From: Maribellus sediminis
GTDB lineage: Bacteria > Bacteroidota > Bacteroidia > Bacteroidales > Prolixibacteraceae
Length of the DNA stretch: 64,000 bases
Direction: 5' to 3'
Assembly: GCF_011799805.1 (NCBI RefSeq)
Contig: NZ_WXUB01000007.1
Coordinates: 62,001-126,000, forward strand
Shown: one piece after another, positions 19,833 through 29,603 of the stretch
Layout: every line of letters begins with the position of its first letter
Numbering within the stretch: the first letter of the stretch is position 1
Position numbers and translations under genes: made by a program
Notes under the pieces: model-generated
The model's input: only the letters and a program-made list of their open reading frames with translations
Told to the model about the DNA's origin: nothing
Database searches by the model: none

Positions 19833-19912
19833 CTTTTTATTCAAATGAAATGAATAGTCCAACAATCCGGAATATGTATATTAACATAAATAAATTGCTG
19901 CTGCCTATAGCA

Positions 19913-19941
19913 TTGATACTCGCTAAAAATGGCTAATTTAG
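19913..19941 (+). promoter_or_regulatory. Possible promoter of the aldo/keto reductase gene
   Basis: TTG (19913-19915), 18 bp, then TAATTTAG (19934-19941), one base away from TAnnTTTG, 24 bp before the ATG. The same TAAnTTTAG word occurs upstream of the mntH and AIM24-family genes. Confidence 0.35.
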
Positions 19942-19965
19942 ACAGCCTCAAAAAAAAAATTAATT

Positions 19966-20790
19966 ATGGACATTACATCGACAGCAATACTGAATAACGG
20001 CGTAAAAATGCCCTGGCTCGGCTTGGGTGTTTTTCAGTCGAAAGACGGAGAAGAAGTAATTACCGCAGTAAAAACAGCACTGGAAAATGGCTACAAAAGT
20101 ATTGATACCGCAGCCATATACCAGAACGAACGCGGCGTTGGAACCGCCATTCTTGAAAGTGGAGTCGCACGCGAAGATATTTTTCTGACCTCGAAAGTGT
20201 GGAACACCGATCAGGGCTATACCACCACTATGGCAGCTTTTGAAGAAAGCCTGGAAAAACTGCAAACCGACTACCTCGATCTGTACCTCATCCATTGGCC
20301 CAAAGGCGACCGTTCGGTGGAAACCTGGAAAGCGCTGGAAGAAATCTATGCCAAGGGACAGGCAAAAGCCATTGGCATCAGCAACTTTTTGGTGCACCAC
20401 CTCGAAGATTTCCTGCCCCATTGTAAAGTTATGCCGGTAGTTAACCAGGTGGAGTTTCATCCTGAACTGATTCAGCCCGACCTGCTGGAGTTCTGTCAGA
20501 ATAAAGGTATTCAACTCGAAGCCTGGTCGCCGATTATGAAAGGAAGAGTGAACGACATCCCAATACTTCAGGAGCTGGCTGCGAAATACGGTAAAACACC
20601 GGTTCAGATCACCCTGCGCTGGGACATCCAGAAAGGTGTGGTAACTATCCCGAAATCGGTAACGCCGGAGCGAATTATTGCGAATGCCGATATTTTCGAC
20701 TTTGAACTTTCGCCGGAAGACATGGCCAAAATCGACAGCCTCGACAAAAACGGCCGCATTGGCGGGCACCCGGATTATATAAGTTTCTAA
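19966..20790 (+). CDS. Aldo/keto reductase
   Basis: 274-residue cytoplasmic NAD(P)H-dependent oxidoreductase of the AKR superfamily, reducing aldehydes or ketones. The catalytic tetrad is complete: Asp47 and Tyr52 in GYKSIDTAAIYQNE, Lys77 in FLTSKVWN and His110 in LYLIHWPKG. The cofactor-binding end carries IPKSVTPERIIANADIFDF. It is closest in pattern to the YvgN/2,5-diketo-gluconate reductase type of small bacterial AKRs, which have broad specificity (for example methylglyoxal); the physiological substrate cannot be read. It is transcribed divergently from lysC. Confidence 0.92.
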   Translation: MDITSTAILNNGVKMPWLGLGVFQSKDGEEVITAVKTALENGYKSIDTAAIYQNERGVGTAILESGVAREDIFLTSKVWNTDQGYTTTMAAFEESLEKLQTDYLDLYLIHWPKGDRSVETWKALEEIYAKGQAKAIGISNFLVHHLEDFLPHCKVMPVVNQVEFHPELIQPDLLEFCQNKGIQLEAWSPIMKGRVNDIPILQELAAKYGKTPVQITLRWDIQKGVVTIPKSVTPERIIANADIFDFELSPEDMAKIDSLDKNGRIGGHPDYISF

Positions 20791-20820
20791 ATGTTCAACA
20801 AAATTAATTTTCACAATACC

Positions 20821-20978
20821 ACCACCCCGAGGCTAAAGCCGCACCCCTCCTCGGATAGAAGAGGAAAAGTTCTTGCTGAAATCATTCAATTTGTTTCAAT
20901 ATTGTATATTGGAAAAAGAACGATTCTCCTCCTTGCCAGGAGGAGTACCCCTGACCATAAAGTCAGGGGGGAGGTGGT
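20821..20978. repeat. Palindromic MITE/REP-like intergenic element
   Basis: About 158 bp bounded by ACCACC (20821) and GGTGGT (ends 20978). Each arm holds its own hairpins: left GGCTAAAGCC and a CCTC..GAGG stem, right CTCCTCCTTGCCAGGAGGAG and CCCCTGACCATAAAGTCAGGGG. The two arms are roughly inverted copies, joined by an AT-rich middle of about 55 bp. No ORF is inside. This layout is that of a non-autonomous palindromic repeat; copy number elsewhere is not visible here. Confidence 0.7.
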
Positions 20979-21042
20979 AGCTCGCTAAAGTTTTATTTTA
21001 AAAAAACATCTTAAATATCTAAAATCAACAAAATATCTCTTC

Positions 21043-23421
21043 ATGAAAAAACTGCTCACTATTCTGTTAACCGCCTTTGTTGTTACGGCTTTTGCCCAAA
21101 TTGAAAAAAACAACCGGAGTTCGCTCAGCATTGCACAAATTATGCAGGACGAAGCAACGTGGATCGGCACCTCTCCTTCCGATATCCGGTGGAGCGATTC
21201 GGGCAATAAAATTTATTTCGATTGGAATCCGGATCAGGATACACTTTCGTCGTTGTATGCTTATTCGCTAACTACCAAAAAAATCGAAAAAGTATCGCTG
21301 GAAGAAAAGCAACAATTCCCGGGACGCGTCTCCGATGTAAGCAGCGACGGTAGCAAAAAAGTGTTTGTCCGCGGTGGTAACATTATTTTGAAAGACCTGA
21401 AAAAAGATACTGAAAAGCAACTCACAAGTTGGCTTGAACGGGTGTCGTCGCCGGAGTTTGTAATGAATGATTCGAAGATTGCTTTTACCATGGAAAGCAA
21501 CCTGTTCACCATAGACATTGCAAGTGGGATGATCAGCCAGATCACCAATTTCACCACGGAGAACAAACGTCCCGAGCCACGTAAAAGCGAACAGGACAAG
21601 TGGCTGGAGCAGCAACAAAAAGATCTTTTCGTAGTACTAAATGAACGCGACGCCAAAAACAAGGCCCGCGAAAACCAGCGTAAAGCCGAAGAAACTGAAA
21701 AGCTGTTGGAGATCAACACCGGGAAAAACCGTGTTAGCCGGATTTCAATGAGCCCGAGTGGAAATTTTGTGAGTTATATGATTATGGATCGTGGAAACAG
21801 CAAGAACACTTCGGTTACACATTTTGTAACTGAATCGGGGTACACCGAAGATCAAAACGCTCGCGCCAAAGTTGGTGCTGAGGAAGGCAGTACCGAAATG
21901 GGCATTTTCGATGTGAAGAATAACAAAACCATCAGCATCGATAAATCGCAGATACCGGGTTTGAAAGACCTGCCCGACTACCTGAGTGATTACCCCGAAA
22001 GGATGCCAAAAGACAGCACGGAGATGAAAGACCGCGCGGTTAATATCACCGGAATTTTGTGGAACGAAAAAGAAGACCTGGCTGTGCTCACGGTGTTGTC
22101 CATCGACAATAAAGACCGCTGGATCATGTTATTGGATCCGGCAACCGGCAACCTTGAACTGCTCGACCGCCAGCGCGACGAAGCCTGGATCGGTGGCCCG
22201 GGAATCGGTGGCTGGAGTTTCTCGGGAGGCACCATGGGTTGGATGCCCGACGGTAAATCTGTATGGTTCCACTCCGAAGCAAGTGGCTACTCGCATTTAT
22301 ATGCCGTAGATATTCACAGTAAAAAGAAGACGCAGCTCACCAGTGGTAAATTTGAGGTTTCTAGCGCTTCCATTTCCAGGGATAAAAAATACTTCTACTT
22401 CACGGCCAACAAGGTACACCCAGGTGTAACGCATTTTTACCAAATGCCGGTGTGGGGTGGCGAACTTACACAAATCACCTCGATGGAAGGCGGTAACGAA
22501 GTAACACTTTCGCCCGACGAAAAATATTTGGCTATTCGCCATTCAACAGGGAATAAGCCGTGGGAACTCTACCTTCAAGCCAACAAAGCCGGAGCAGCAG
22601 CCGAACAACTCACCCACTCCACCACAAAAGAATTTAATGCTTACCCCTGGCGAATGCCGGAGTACATCACTTTTAAAGCTGCTGACGGCGCCGAAGTGTA
22701 TGCACGTTTATACCGACCCGAATCGCCGGAGAAACAAGGCCCGGCCGTGATTTTTGTACACGGTGCCGGTTATCTGCAAAATGCCCACAAGTGGTGGAGC
22801 GACTATTACCACGAGTACCAGTTCCATAATATTCTGGCCGATAACGGCTACACGGTGCTCGACATCGACTACCGCGGAAGTGCGGGTTATGGTCGCGACT
22901 GGCGAACCGGAATCTACCGCCATATGGGTGGCCTCGATCTTTCGGACCAGGTGGATGGCGCCAAAATGCTGGTGGACAAATACGATGTTTCGCCCGGTAG
23001 AATCGGTCTTTACGGTGGTTCTTATGGCGGATTTATTACGCTGATGGCCATGTTTAACGAACCGGATGTATTCACTGCCGGAGCCGGACTGCGATCGGTA
23101 ACCGACTGGGCGCATTACAACCACGGATACACCTCCAACATCCTGAATACTCCGGTGGAAGACAGCATTGCCTATGCACAAAGTTCGCCCATTAATTTTG
23201 CCGACGGACTGCAAGGTGCACTGCTAATGTGCCATGGCATGGTGGACGACAATGTACAGTTTCAGGACATTATCAGGCTTACTCAGCGCCTCATCGAATT
23301 GGGCAAGGAAAACTGGGAACTGGCCGTTTACCCGGTCGAGCGACACGGTTTTGTTGAGCCCAGCAGTTGGACCGATGAATACAAACGTATATTTAAACTG
23401 TTTGAGGATAATCTGAAATAA
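21043..23421 (+). CDS. Exported S9-family prolyl oligopeptidase/dipeptidyl peptidase
   Basis: 792 residues with a signal peptide (MKKLLTILLTAFVVTAFAQ). Residues about 40-560 form a beta-propeller with WD40-like strands (DIRWSDSGNKIYFDW, SPSGNFVSYMIM, WMPDGKSVWFHSEA, SPDEKYLAIRHS). The C-terminal alpha/beta-hydrolase domain carries Ser660 in LYGGSYGGF, Asp735/736 in MVDDNV and His768 in ERHGFVEPSSW: a complete S9 triad. Such exported enzymes cleave short peptides, usually after proline or removing dipeptides, in the periplasm. An acyltransferase gene follows after 34 bp on the same strand. Confidence 0.94.
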   Translation: MKKLLTILLTAFVVTAFAQIEKNNRSSLSIAQIMQDEATWIGTSPSDIRWSDSGNKIYFDWNPDQDTLSSLYAYSLTTKKIEKVSLEEKQQFPGRVSDVSSDGSKKVFVRGGNIILKDLKKDTEKQLTSWLERVSSPEFVMNDSKIAFTMESNLFTIDIASGMISQITNFTTENKRPEPRKSEQDKWLEQQQKDLFVVLNERDAKNKARENQRKAEETEKLLEINTGKNRVSRISMSPSGNFVSYMIMDRGNSKNTSVTHFVTESGYTEDQNARAKVGAEEGSTEMGIFDVKNNKTISIDKSQIPGLKDLPDYLSDYPERMPKDSTEMKDRAVNITGILWNEKEDLAVLTVLSIDNKDRWIMLLDPATGNLELLDRQRDEAWIGGPGIGGWSFSGGTMGWMPDGKSVWFHSEASGYSHLYAVDIHSKKKTQLTSGKFEVSSASISRDKKYFYFTANKVHPGVTHFYQMPVWGGELTQITSMEGGNEVTLSPDEKYLAIRHSTGNKPWELYLQANKAGAAAEQLTHSTTKEFNAYPWRMPEYITFKAADGAEVYARLYRPESPEKQGPAVIFVHGAGYLQNAHKWWSDYYHEYQFHNILADNGYTVLDIDYRGSAGYGRDWRTGIYRHMGGLDLSDQVDGAKMLVDKYDVSPGRIGLYGGSYGGFITLMAMFNEPDVFTAGAGLRSVTDWAHYNHGYTSNILNTPVEDSIAYAQSSPINFADGLQGALLMCHGMVDDNVQFQDIIRLTQRLIELGKENWELAVYPVERHGFVEPSSWTDEYKRIFKLFEDNLK

Positions 23422-23455
23422 CCGGAAACACACTTTGTTGTGTAATATCAAACCG

Positions 23456-24625
23456 ATGCAGCCAATGTTGGGGATCAAGATAGACTATGAAAAACGAATA
23501 TACGGCTTTGACCTTCTTAGGGCATTTGCTATTTTTTGTGTGATTCACGGCCACGGAAAACACCTGCTCACTGGAACGATGCTTGAAGGTTTTCCATGGG
23601 TCCCCCTCCCACGCGGTGTCGACATTTTTTTTGTTCTGAGCGGATTCCTGATAGGCTACAGTTTCATATCGGGCGCTGCTAAAACCAACGGGCAATTAAA
23701 ATTTGGCAAAGCCATGAACTTCTGGGAAAGATCAGCACTTCGAATTCTGCCCAATTACTACCTTTTGCTGGCTGTCAATTATTTTCTGGTGAAAAGTGAA
23801 ATACTGAATGGTTCAGTGGCTAAATTCAGTCCCTGGCTTTTCGCAACCTTCACACAAAATTTGTGGTATCCTTTTTACGATTTTTTCTGGGAATCCTGGA
23901 GCCTGGCCACACAGGAGTGGTTTTACCTCTTATTCCCACTTTTGCTTTTGTTTTTCACCCGCAACAACCGACTCAAACAAAGCATAGTAATCATTTCGGG
24001 CTTCTTTATTACAATTGCAATTATTTACCGGATTAATATTTCCGGAACAGTTTACGACACTTTTTGGTGGGACGTAAATTTCAGGAAAGTTGCACTGTCC
24101 AGAATCGATTCAATTTTCTTTGGAGTACTCGCTGCCTGGGTTCGGTTCTTCTATGCCGAAAGTTGGAAAAAATTTGCACTACCTGCCTTTATCAGCGGAA
24201 TTGTTATTTTCCTGATCATGTCGTCAATTCCAAAAAACACCGAATCTATTTATTACAATATCATTTACCTGAGCCTCTCTCCCATATTTATCGCACTTTT
24301 ATTTCCGCTAATAGACAGATTAAAAGACAGCCGGTCTGTTGTGGGACGTTTTATTACCGTGATCAGCTTTTTATCTTACAGTATGTATTTGTTGAATCTC
24401 TTGTTCATCCAGCTGATTGACAAGCATTACCCCAATCTGCTTGCAAATCATGCAACATTCAAATATTTGTTATTTCTTTTGGTCACTTTTACGGGCTCTT
24501 ACCTGCTGTATCAACTCTACGAGCACCCAATTGCTACCCTCGGCAACAAAATACTGCATACTTCAAAAATGATGTACAAAAGAATGGACAATGGCAGAAG
24601 TTCAGGTAAAACCCCGGAAAAATGA
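23456..24625 (+). CDS. Acyltransferase family 3 membrane protein (OafA/YrhL type)
   Basis: 389 residues from the ATG at 23456 (23465 is also possible; a TTG at 23435 is less likely). About ten membrane spans. The AT3 signatures are present: GFDLLRAFAIFCVIHGHGKH with the conserved Arg and His in span 1, and RGVDIFFVLSGFLIG. The family O-acylates (often O-acetylates) sugars of polysaccharides, lipids or peptidoglycan in the inner membrane. No glycan biosynthesis cluster surrounds it, so the acceptor is unknown. It follows the S9 peptidase by 34 bp and ends before a strong terminator. Confidence 0.9.
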   Translation: MQPMLGIKIDYEKRIYGFDLLRAFAIFCVIHGHGKHLLTGTMLEGFPWVPLPRGVDIFFVLSGFLIGYSFISGAAKTNGQLKFGKAMNFWERSALRILPNYYLLLAVNYFLVKSEILNGSVAKFSPWLFATFTQNLWYPFYDFFWESWSLATQEWFYLLFPLLLLFFTRNNRLKQSIVIISGFFITIAIIYRINISGTVYDTFWWDVNFRKVALSRIDSIFFGVLAAWVRFFYAESWKKFALPAFISGIVIFLIMSSIPKNTESIYYNIIYLSLSPIFIALLFPLIDRLKDSRSVVGRFITVISFLSYSMYLLNLLFIQLIDKHYPNLLANHATFKYLLFLLVTFTGSYLLYQLYEHPIATLGNKILHTSKMMYKRMDNGRSSGKTPEK

Positions 24626-24662
24626 GCAGTGAGCAGTGAGCCTTGAGCTTCGAGCTTTTTGA

Positions 24663-24710
24663 AGAACCGTTCTTTCTCTCCGCAAACGAAGAAAGAACGG
24701 TTCTCCTTTT
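24663..24710 (+). terminator. Strong hairpin terminator after the acyltransferase
   Basis: AGAACCGTTCTTTCT (24663-24677) pairs perfectly with its complement (24690-24704) across a 12-nt loop, followed by CCTTTT. It probably ends the S9 peptidase-acyltransferase transcript. Confidence 0.8.
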
Positions 24711-24770
24711 AAACCTGAACATCTGCAACATTTCAGTTTCCGCCGTGTTTTATTCAATAAAATCCTGACG

Positions 24771-25484
24771 ATGAATAAAACTGTATTTTTTGTAATTGTT
24801 CTGATGGTGGCGGCAACATTGCCAGGCTGTATTGAAAAATCCCCAATCGAAGGCCTATGGGTGGTGCAGCAGGTTACAGCAGGCGGGCAGGAAATGACCC
24901 CAAACGCACGCTGGATGCGTTTTAATGCTGATGGCACTCAACAGTCAGGTAACGGCTGGTTCCAGCATTCGGTGGGAACTTGGAGCATCGACGACAATAC
25001 GCAGGAATTAACAGTGGACAACACAAACGGGTTGATTGATCCCAGCGGACCATTCACCATTAGCATGGAAAAGGATGTAATGACCTGGAACCGTAGCGAA
25101 GAGGGTGAAAAAGTGATTGTAACACTGAAGCGTTCAGACGAACTTCCGCAAACCTTTGGTGATAAAATCCTTGGTTTATGGCAACTGGAGAAAGCCACAG
25201 GCAACTGCAACTATTTTGCCCCAGCCGGCAAATCCCCATTAACGGCTTATATCCTCTTCCGCTGGGACAAACGCTTTGTTATTCAATCCGAAAAAGGAAG
25301 GATCAACGGTGTTTACAATGTTCACGGCCACAAACCGGAAGTGGAACTGATTCCTTATGGAGATAACCTGAACAGGGACTTCTGGCAAATCGATTTCGAG
25401 GAAAATGTTATCACTTTAACCTTGCTAAATTCTGAAGACTCCGTTTCGCGCAAATTTGTGCGCATTCATGAGTTTCCCGAATGA
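24771..25484 (+). CDS. Lipoprotein with two tandem lipocalin-like domains
   Basis: 237 residues with a lipobox ATLPGC (Cys20). Two similar units follow: about 24-125 (IEGLWVVQQVTAGGQ ... ARWMRFNADGT ... VGTWSIDDNTQELTVD ... DVMTWNRSEEG) and about 130-237 (ILGLWQLEKATGN ... YILFRWDKRFV ... INGVYNVHGHKPEVELI ... NVITLTLLNSEDS). Each begins with a GLW motif and has the alternating pattern of lipocalin-like domains common in Bacteroidota lipoproteins. This points to an internal duplication. Ligand and role are unknown. The gene is single between a terminator and a convergent methyltransferase gene. Confidence 0.78.
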   Translation: MNKTVFFVIVLMVAATLPGCIEKSPIEGLWVVQQVTAGGQEMTPNARWMRFNADGTQQSGNGWFQHSVGTWSIDDNTQELTVDNTNGLIDPSGPFTISMEKDVMTWNRSEEGEKVIVTLKRSDELPQTFGDKILGLWQLEKATGNCNYFAPAGKSPLTAYILFRWDKRFVIQSEKGRINGVYNVHGHKPEVELIPYGDNLNRDFWQIDFEENVITLTLLNSEDSVSRKFVRIHEFPE

Positions 25485-25572
25485 TAAACTAACTGATTCG
25501 TTACAAAAAAGGAATGCGCTCTCCCTTAAAAAAGAAACCGGGGAATGATTTCACATCCCCCATTATTTCTGC

Positions 25573-26346
25573 CTAAAGTTTCTTCCCTATGTAAAATACA
25601 TACCCGTAATACGCCTTATACTTCATGTACAACTGCTCCTCGTGCCTTTGGTTGGCAATAAAATCTGCTGCGTTTTTGTTAGCTGCATACTTTTTCAGAA
25701 AAACCTCCTGTGCCTCTGCCTGCGGGGTATAAAAATGCTCGATCCAACAGTTTTCCGGAAGAACAAAACTTGCGATAGGAACATATCCTGCCTTTTGCAG
25801 TTGCGCTACTTTATTTGGAATCGTATCAATTCCGGGGTAGGCATCCTGCCAGAAAGTTTCTATTTCTGCGGGTCGTTCGGTAGTAAACCACGATGCTTCA
25901 GAAACTGCAACATAACCTCCCTTTTTCAGAAAATTACGCCAATAGCTTAATCCCCTTTCAAAACCAATGTTGTAGATCGCTCCTTCCGACCAGATCAAAT
26001 CCAGTTCTTCAGGCTGAAAGGGAAGATCATCCATTGATCCGCTAATCCCTTGTACCCGGTCCTGAATTTTTAACTGCTCTGCCTGCTTGTTAAACTGATC
26101 GATAAAAAGAGGAAACAGATCGATGCCGGCAATTTTTCCAGGGGTGTATTGCGCCAGTACCATAGTCTGACCTCCGCTTCCGCAACCAAGATCGGCAATG
26201 CGCGAATCGGTACTAAGTCCTTCAATAAAACTTAGGGCCTTAATGGTCACCTCAGGGCTTCCGGGCCCCTGACGTTGAAGGTTCGAGAAATATTCTGCGA
26301 TTAGACTAAAATCGAATTCGTGAATGGATTTATTTTCTTTTTCCAT
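25573..26346 (-). CDS. Class I SAM-dependent methyltransferase
   Basis: 257 residues from the ATG at 26346 (the longer frame adds a hydrophobic leader that does not belong to the family). Motif [17 protein letters not shown] binds the adenosyl moiety; [12 protein letters not shown] is the acidic end of beta-2, and [15 protein letters not shown] motif II. The family methylates small molecules, proteins or lipids; the substrate is unknown. The C-terminal region ([20 protein letters not shown] and the [10 protein letters not shown] end) is like other small Bacteroidota methyltransferases. Monocistronic, convergent with the lipocalin-like lipoprotein. Confidence 0.88.
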   Translation of the reverse strand: MEKENKSIHEFDFSLIAEYFSNLQRQGPGSPEVTIKALSFIEGLSTDSRIADLGCGSGGQTMVLAQYTPGKIAGIDLFPLFIDQFNKQAEQLKIQDRVQGISGSMDDLPFQPEELDLIWSEGAIYNIGFERGLSYWRNFLKKGGYVAVSEASWFTTERPAEIETFWQDAYPGIDTIPNKVAQLQKAGYVPIASFVLPENCWIEHFYTPQAEAQEVFLKKYAANKNAADFIANQRHEEQLYMKYKAYYGYVFYIGKKL

Positions 26347-26723
26347 GATGTTTATAATTAAAAGTATTCCGACCGGATTCAAACATTACAAGTTTTCCGG
26401 CCATAAATTAAAGGTAACCTATAGTTGTAAAAATAACCCGGGCACGAATATGCCTGAGTTCATCAAATGGACAACCAGAGACAAAACGTCAAAGGCTGCT
26501 TACTTCACCAAATCCTTCTTAACTTTAAACATCCAAAAATTTTAGTACCTCAAATATAGGTCATTCTCACGAAATCATTCTAATCCTTTGATAAATAGTA
26601 CCCACCTCTTTTTAACAGACACCAAACAATATGTCCCGGCTTATCTCTTTCGGGGAAAATTGCAGAACCTATCAAATTGAATTTTCGTTTAAACCGGTAT
26701 GACACCTGTTGGAGAATTAAGAA
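26347..26723. other. Intergenic region with divergent promoters, no gene seen
   Basis: About 380 bases between the divergent methyltransferase and desaturase genes. A plus-strand frame through 26450-26545 is open but lacks a convincing start and family pattern. No hairpin, RNA gene or clear TAnnTTTG promoter was recognised. Confidence 0.5.
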
Positions 26724-27731
26724 ATGGATACAAAAAAAACACAAGCAACATCACCCAACCAATGGGAAGATTTTATAAGAAAATCGGCCCGTTACCAACA
26801 TCCGGATCGTTTAAAAAGTATATGGCAAATTGTTAACACGTTTGTTCCGTATATTGGCATTTGGATCCTGCTTGTTTATAGTTTATCGGTTTCGCTTGTA
26901 CTCACTGTTTTCCTTTTAATAATAGCTGCCGGATTGCTGGTACGTCTGTTTATTATTTTCCATGATTGTGGTCATGGCTCGTTTTTTAAATCGCAAAAAG
27001 CCAACAGGTACACCGGAATGGTTTTTGGAATTTTGGCATTCACACCTTACGACAAATGGCACAGTTCTCATATGAAACACCATGCTACAGTTGGGAATCT
27101 CGATAAGCGCGGTGCCGGAGATGTATGGACGATGACAAAGGAAGAGTACCTTGCCAGTTCGAAAAAGAAACGGCTGTATTACAGACTGTACAGACACCCT
27201 ATTACGATGTTTGGCATTGGATCGCTTTACGTATTCCTAATTCAAAACAGGCTGACTGGCGAATGGATGACCAGGAAGCAGAAAAACAATGTGTATTTAA
27301 CCAACATTACCTTGCTCCTCATCTTTGTTGGCATGGGTTTGTCAATTGGATTTCTCACTTACCTGGTTCTTCAGCTGTTGATTTTATACCTGGCCGCGAT
27401 AGTCGGATTATGGTTGTTTTACCTGCAACATCAGTACGAGAATGTTACCTGGGTAAGAGATAAAGACTGGAATTTCATAAAACTGGCTTTGGAAGGAAGT
27501 TCGTTTGTAAAATTTCCGAGGCTACTTCAGTGGTTTTCGGGCAACATTGGATTTCATCATATCCATCATATCAATGCACGCATACCTAACTACAATTTAC
27601 CAAAGTGTTATGCCGAGAATCAAATTTTCAAAGAAGTTACTCCCGTCACGTTTATTTCAAGCCTCAGAACCCTGCGTCTTCGTTTATGGGACGAAAAACT
27701 TCAAAAATTAATAGGATTTCAGGAAATTTAA
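26724..27731 (+). CDS. Membrane fatty acid desaturase
   Basis: 335-residue integral membrane di-iron enzyme that introduces a double bond into acyl chains. All three histidine boxes are present: HDCGH at 80-84, HSSHMKHH at 113-120 and HHIHH near 278 (GFHHIHHINARIPNY). Four main membrane spans surround them (for example VPYIGIWILLVYSLSVSLVL). The pattern is that of bacterial acyl-lipid desaturases (DesA/DesK-like); regiospecificity cannot be read. In Bacteroidota such enzymes adjust membrane fluidity. No two-component thermosensor is adjacent. Confidence 0.92.
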   Translation: MDTKKTQATSPNQWEDFIRKSARYQHPDRLKSIWQIVNTFVPYIGIWILLVYSLSVSLVLTVFLLIIAAGLLVRLFIIFHDCGHGSFFKSQKANRYTGMVFGILAFTPYDKWHSSHMKHHATVGNLDKRGAGDVWTMTKEEYLASSKKKRLYYRLYRHPITMFGIGSLYVFLIQNRLTGEWMTRKQKNNVYLTNITLLLIFVGMGLSIGFLTYLVLQLLILYLAAIVGLWLFYLQHQYENVTWVRDKDWNFIKLALEGSSFVKFPRLLQWFSGNIGFHHIHHINARIPNYNLPKCYAENQIFKEVTPVTFISSLRTLRLRLWDEKLQKLIGFQEI

Positions 27732-27867
27732 CCCCGGCATTGTTGTTTGGAAAGGCATAATAAATTCCTATGAACTGAGATACTAATTCTGGTTTCTACA
27801 TTTGTTCAGATTCTATTTTCTCAAAAAAATACCTATTTTGGGCGAACAGATTTATAAATGACAGATC

Positions 27868-28866
27868 ATGAAAATCAGAATATTTTTAGTCCTGATAGCA
27901 GTTATTATGCTATACCAAAACAGCTTTTCCCAAACCTTTCAGTACAATAATCCCATTGCAAACAAACGTGCTGATCCATGGGTAACCAAAACCGATGATG
28001 GTACCTATTACCTGATTGCCACTGTTCCTGAATACGACCGGATTGTGATCAGGAAAGCCAACAGCATAAACGGATTAAAAAACGCCGAAGAAAAAGAGGT
28101 GTGGCACAAACACGAAACAGGCGTTATGGGGCACCACATTTGGGCACCCGAATTACACCGGATCGACGGGAAATGGTACATCTATTTTGCTGCCGGTGAA
28201 GCCGAAGACATCTGGAAGATCAGGATGTGGGCCTTGTCTAATTCGTCAAACGACCCGACAGAGGGCGAATGGAAAGAAGAAGGACAGATAAAAACAAAAA
28301 GAGAGAGCTTTTCGCTCGATGCCACTACCTTCGAACACAAGGGTAAACGCTACCTGATCTGGGCACAAAATGTGCGGGAAGGCGACAATACTGCCCTGGT
28401 ACTGTCGGAAATGAAAGACCCGACAACACTGACCGGACCTGAAATTGTGATCACCGAACCACAGTTCGCGTGGGAACGGGTAAAATACCATGTGAACGAA
28501 GGACCCGCAGTTATAAAAAGAAACGGAAAGATTTTTGTGAGCTATTCGGCCAGCGCCACCAACCATAACTATTGTATGGGTTTGTTGTGGATCGATGAAG
28601 ATGCTGATCTGCTGGAAGCCTCAAGCTGGAATAAATCGCCGGGGCCGGTTTTCTTTACCAACGAAGAGGTAAAAAGATACGGACCCGGGCACAATTCGTT
28701 TACAACTGCCGAAGATGGTGAAACAGTAATCATGATTTACCACGCACGCGATTACAAGGAAATACGCGGACACGAATTATCCGATCCCAACCGGGCAACA
28801 CGTGCCAGGGTGGTGCGATGGACAGCAAACGGATTCCCCGATTTTATGCAAACCATAGGTGATTAG
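27868..28866 (+). CDS. Exported glycoside hydrolase family 43 enzyme
   Basis: 332 residues with a signal peptide ending FSQ. Five-bladed propeller GH43 features: general base Asp36 in NKRADPWV, pKa-modulating Asp151 in FSLDATTF and general acid Glu211 in HVNEGPAVI; other conserved segments are HHIWAPELHRIDGKWYIYFAAG and GPGHNSF. GH43 enzymes are inverting arabinofuranosidases, arabinanases or xylosidases; this single-domain form resembles exo-alpha-L-arabinofuranosidases, but substrate is inference. No SusC/SusD pair or other arabinan gene is near, so it acts outside a visible utilization locus. Confidence 0.9.
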   Translation: MKIRIFLVLIAVIMLYQNSFSQTFQYNNPIANKRADPWVTKTDDGTYYLIATVPEYDRIVIRKANSINGLKNAEEKEVWHKHETGVMGHHIWAPELHRIDGKWYIYFAAGEAEDIWKIRMWALSNSSNDPTEGEWKEEGQIKTKRESFSLDATTFEHKGKRYLIWAQNVREGDNTALVLSEMKDPTTLTGPEIVITEPQFAWERVKYHVNEGPAVIKRNGKIFVSYSASATNHNYCMGLLWIDEDADLLEASSWNKSPGPVFFTNEEVKRYGPGHNSFTTAEDGETVIMIYHARDYKEIRGHELSDPNRATRARVVRWTANGFPDFMQTIGD

Positions 28867-29053
28867 CTCGCTGCCACTTTCATTAGTTTTGCACCGTAAT
28901 ATCGTGCTTCAATTGTTGAAATTGCCTGTCGTACTTTGATTTTTCCGTATTTTTAAATCCTTTCAACATTTATTTGTATTTTTCGCAGCTAAAAATATTT
29001 TTAATCGGCTTTAATCGTTTTAACAACTAACCATTTTTACCAAGAATATTCAA

Positions 29054-29560
29054 ATGAAATATATAGTACCCGTCCTGTTTTTTTCCCTTGTTTTGGGATT
29101 AAGCTCATGTAACAAGAATGATGATGAAGTGGAGATTCCCGCTGTAGTGATTAACGAACTGCTGCCAAAAAATTCGCAAAATGGTTCTGATCAGGATGGA
29201 GAGTACGACGACTGGATTGAGCTGTACAATCCTTCAGAAATCGACCAGGATATTTCAGGATATTATCTTTCCGACAGTAAAAAAGAGCCCGGAAAATGGA
29301 AGTTCCCGGAAGGAACCGTTATTGGCAAACTCGGTTACCTGATTGTTTGGTGCGATGGCGATACACTTCAGGCCGGATTACATACAAACTACAGATTGTC
29401 AGCCGATGGCGAGAATGTGGTTTTTCTCGATCCTGAGCTGAATGTAATTGACCTGGCAGAATATCCGGTAACTGTTGTTGAACAATCGTGGGCGCGTAAA
29501 CCCAATGGTTCGGGTGATTTCGCATGGTCGGCACCAACTTTTAACCGATCGAATGAATAA
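29054..29560 (+). CDS. Lamin-tail-domain lipoprotein
   Basis: 168 residues with lipobox LGLSSC (Cys19). The mature region is one lamin-tail (LTD) immunoglobulin-like domain: VVINELLPKN at the start, DGEYDDWIELYNPSEIDQDI, GYYLSDSKKEPGKWKFPEGT, YLIVWCDGD, SADGENVVFLDPE, and the closing SWARKPNGSGDFAWSAPTFNRSN. In larger Bacteroidota proteins this domain accompanies nucleases or adhesins; here it stands alone on a lipid anchor. Function unknown. A hairpin follows the gene. Confidence 0.88.
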   Translation: MKYIVPVLFFSLVLGLSSCNKNDDEVEIPAVVINELLPKNSQNGSDQDGEYDDWIELYNPSEIDQDISGYYLSDSKKEPGKWKFPEGTVIGKLGYLIVWCDGDTLQAGLHTNYRLSADGENVVFLDPELNVIDLAEYPVTVVEQSWARKPNGSGDFAWSAPTFNRSNE

Positions 29561-29603
29561 GTCGAACGGCAGCAAATATCTCTGGTAACTACTCCAAATA
29601 CCT

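Noticed and set aside
19960-20814. Minus-strand 284-residue ORF opposite the aldo/keto reductase
   Set aside because: The plus-strand reductase has a full catalytic tetrad; the antisense frame is compositionally odd (Phe/His-rich) and has no family match.
26324-26545. Plus-strand 73-residue ORF between methyltransferase and desaturase
   Set aside because: Begins inside the methyltransferase gene on the other strand, no signal peptide or family pattern; could at most be a relic.
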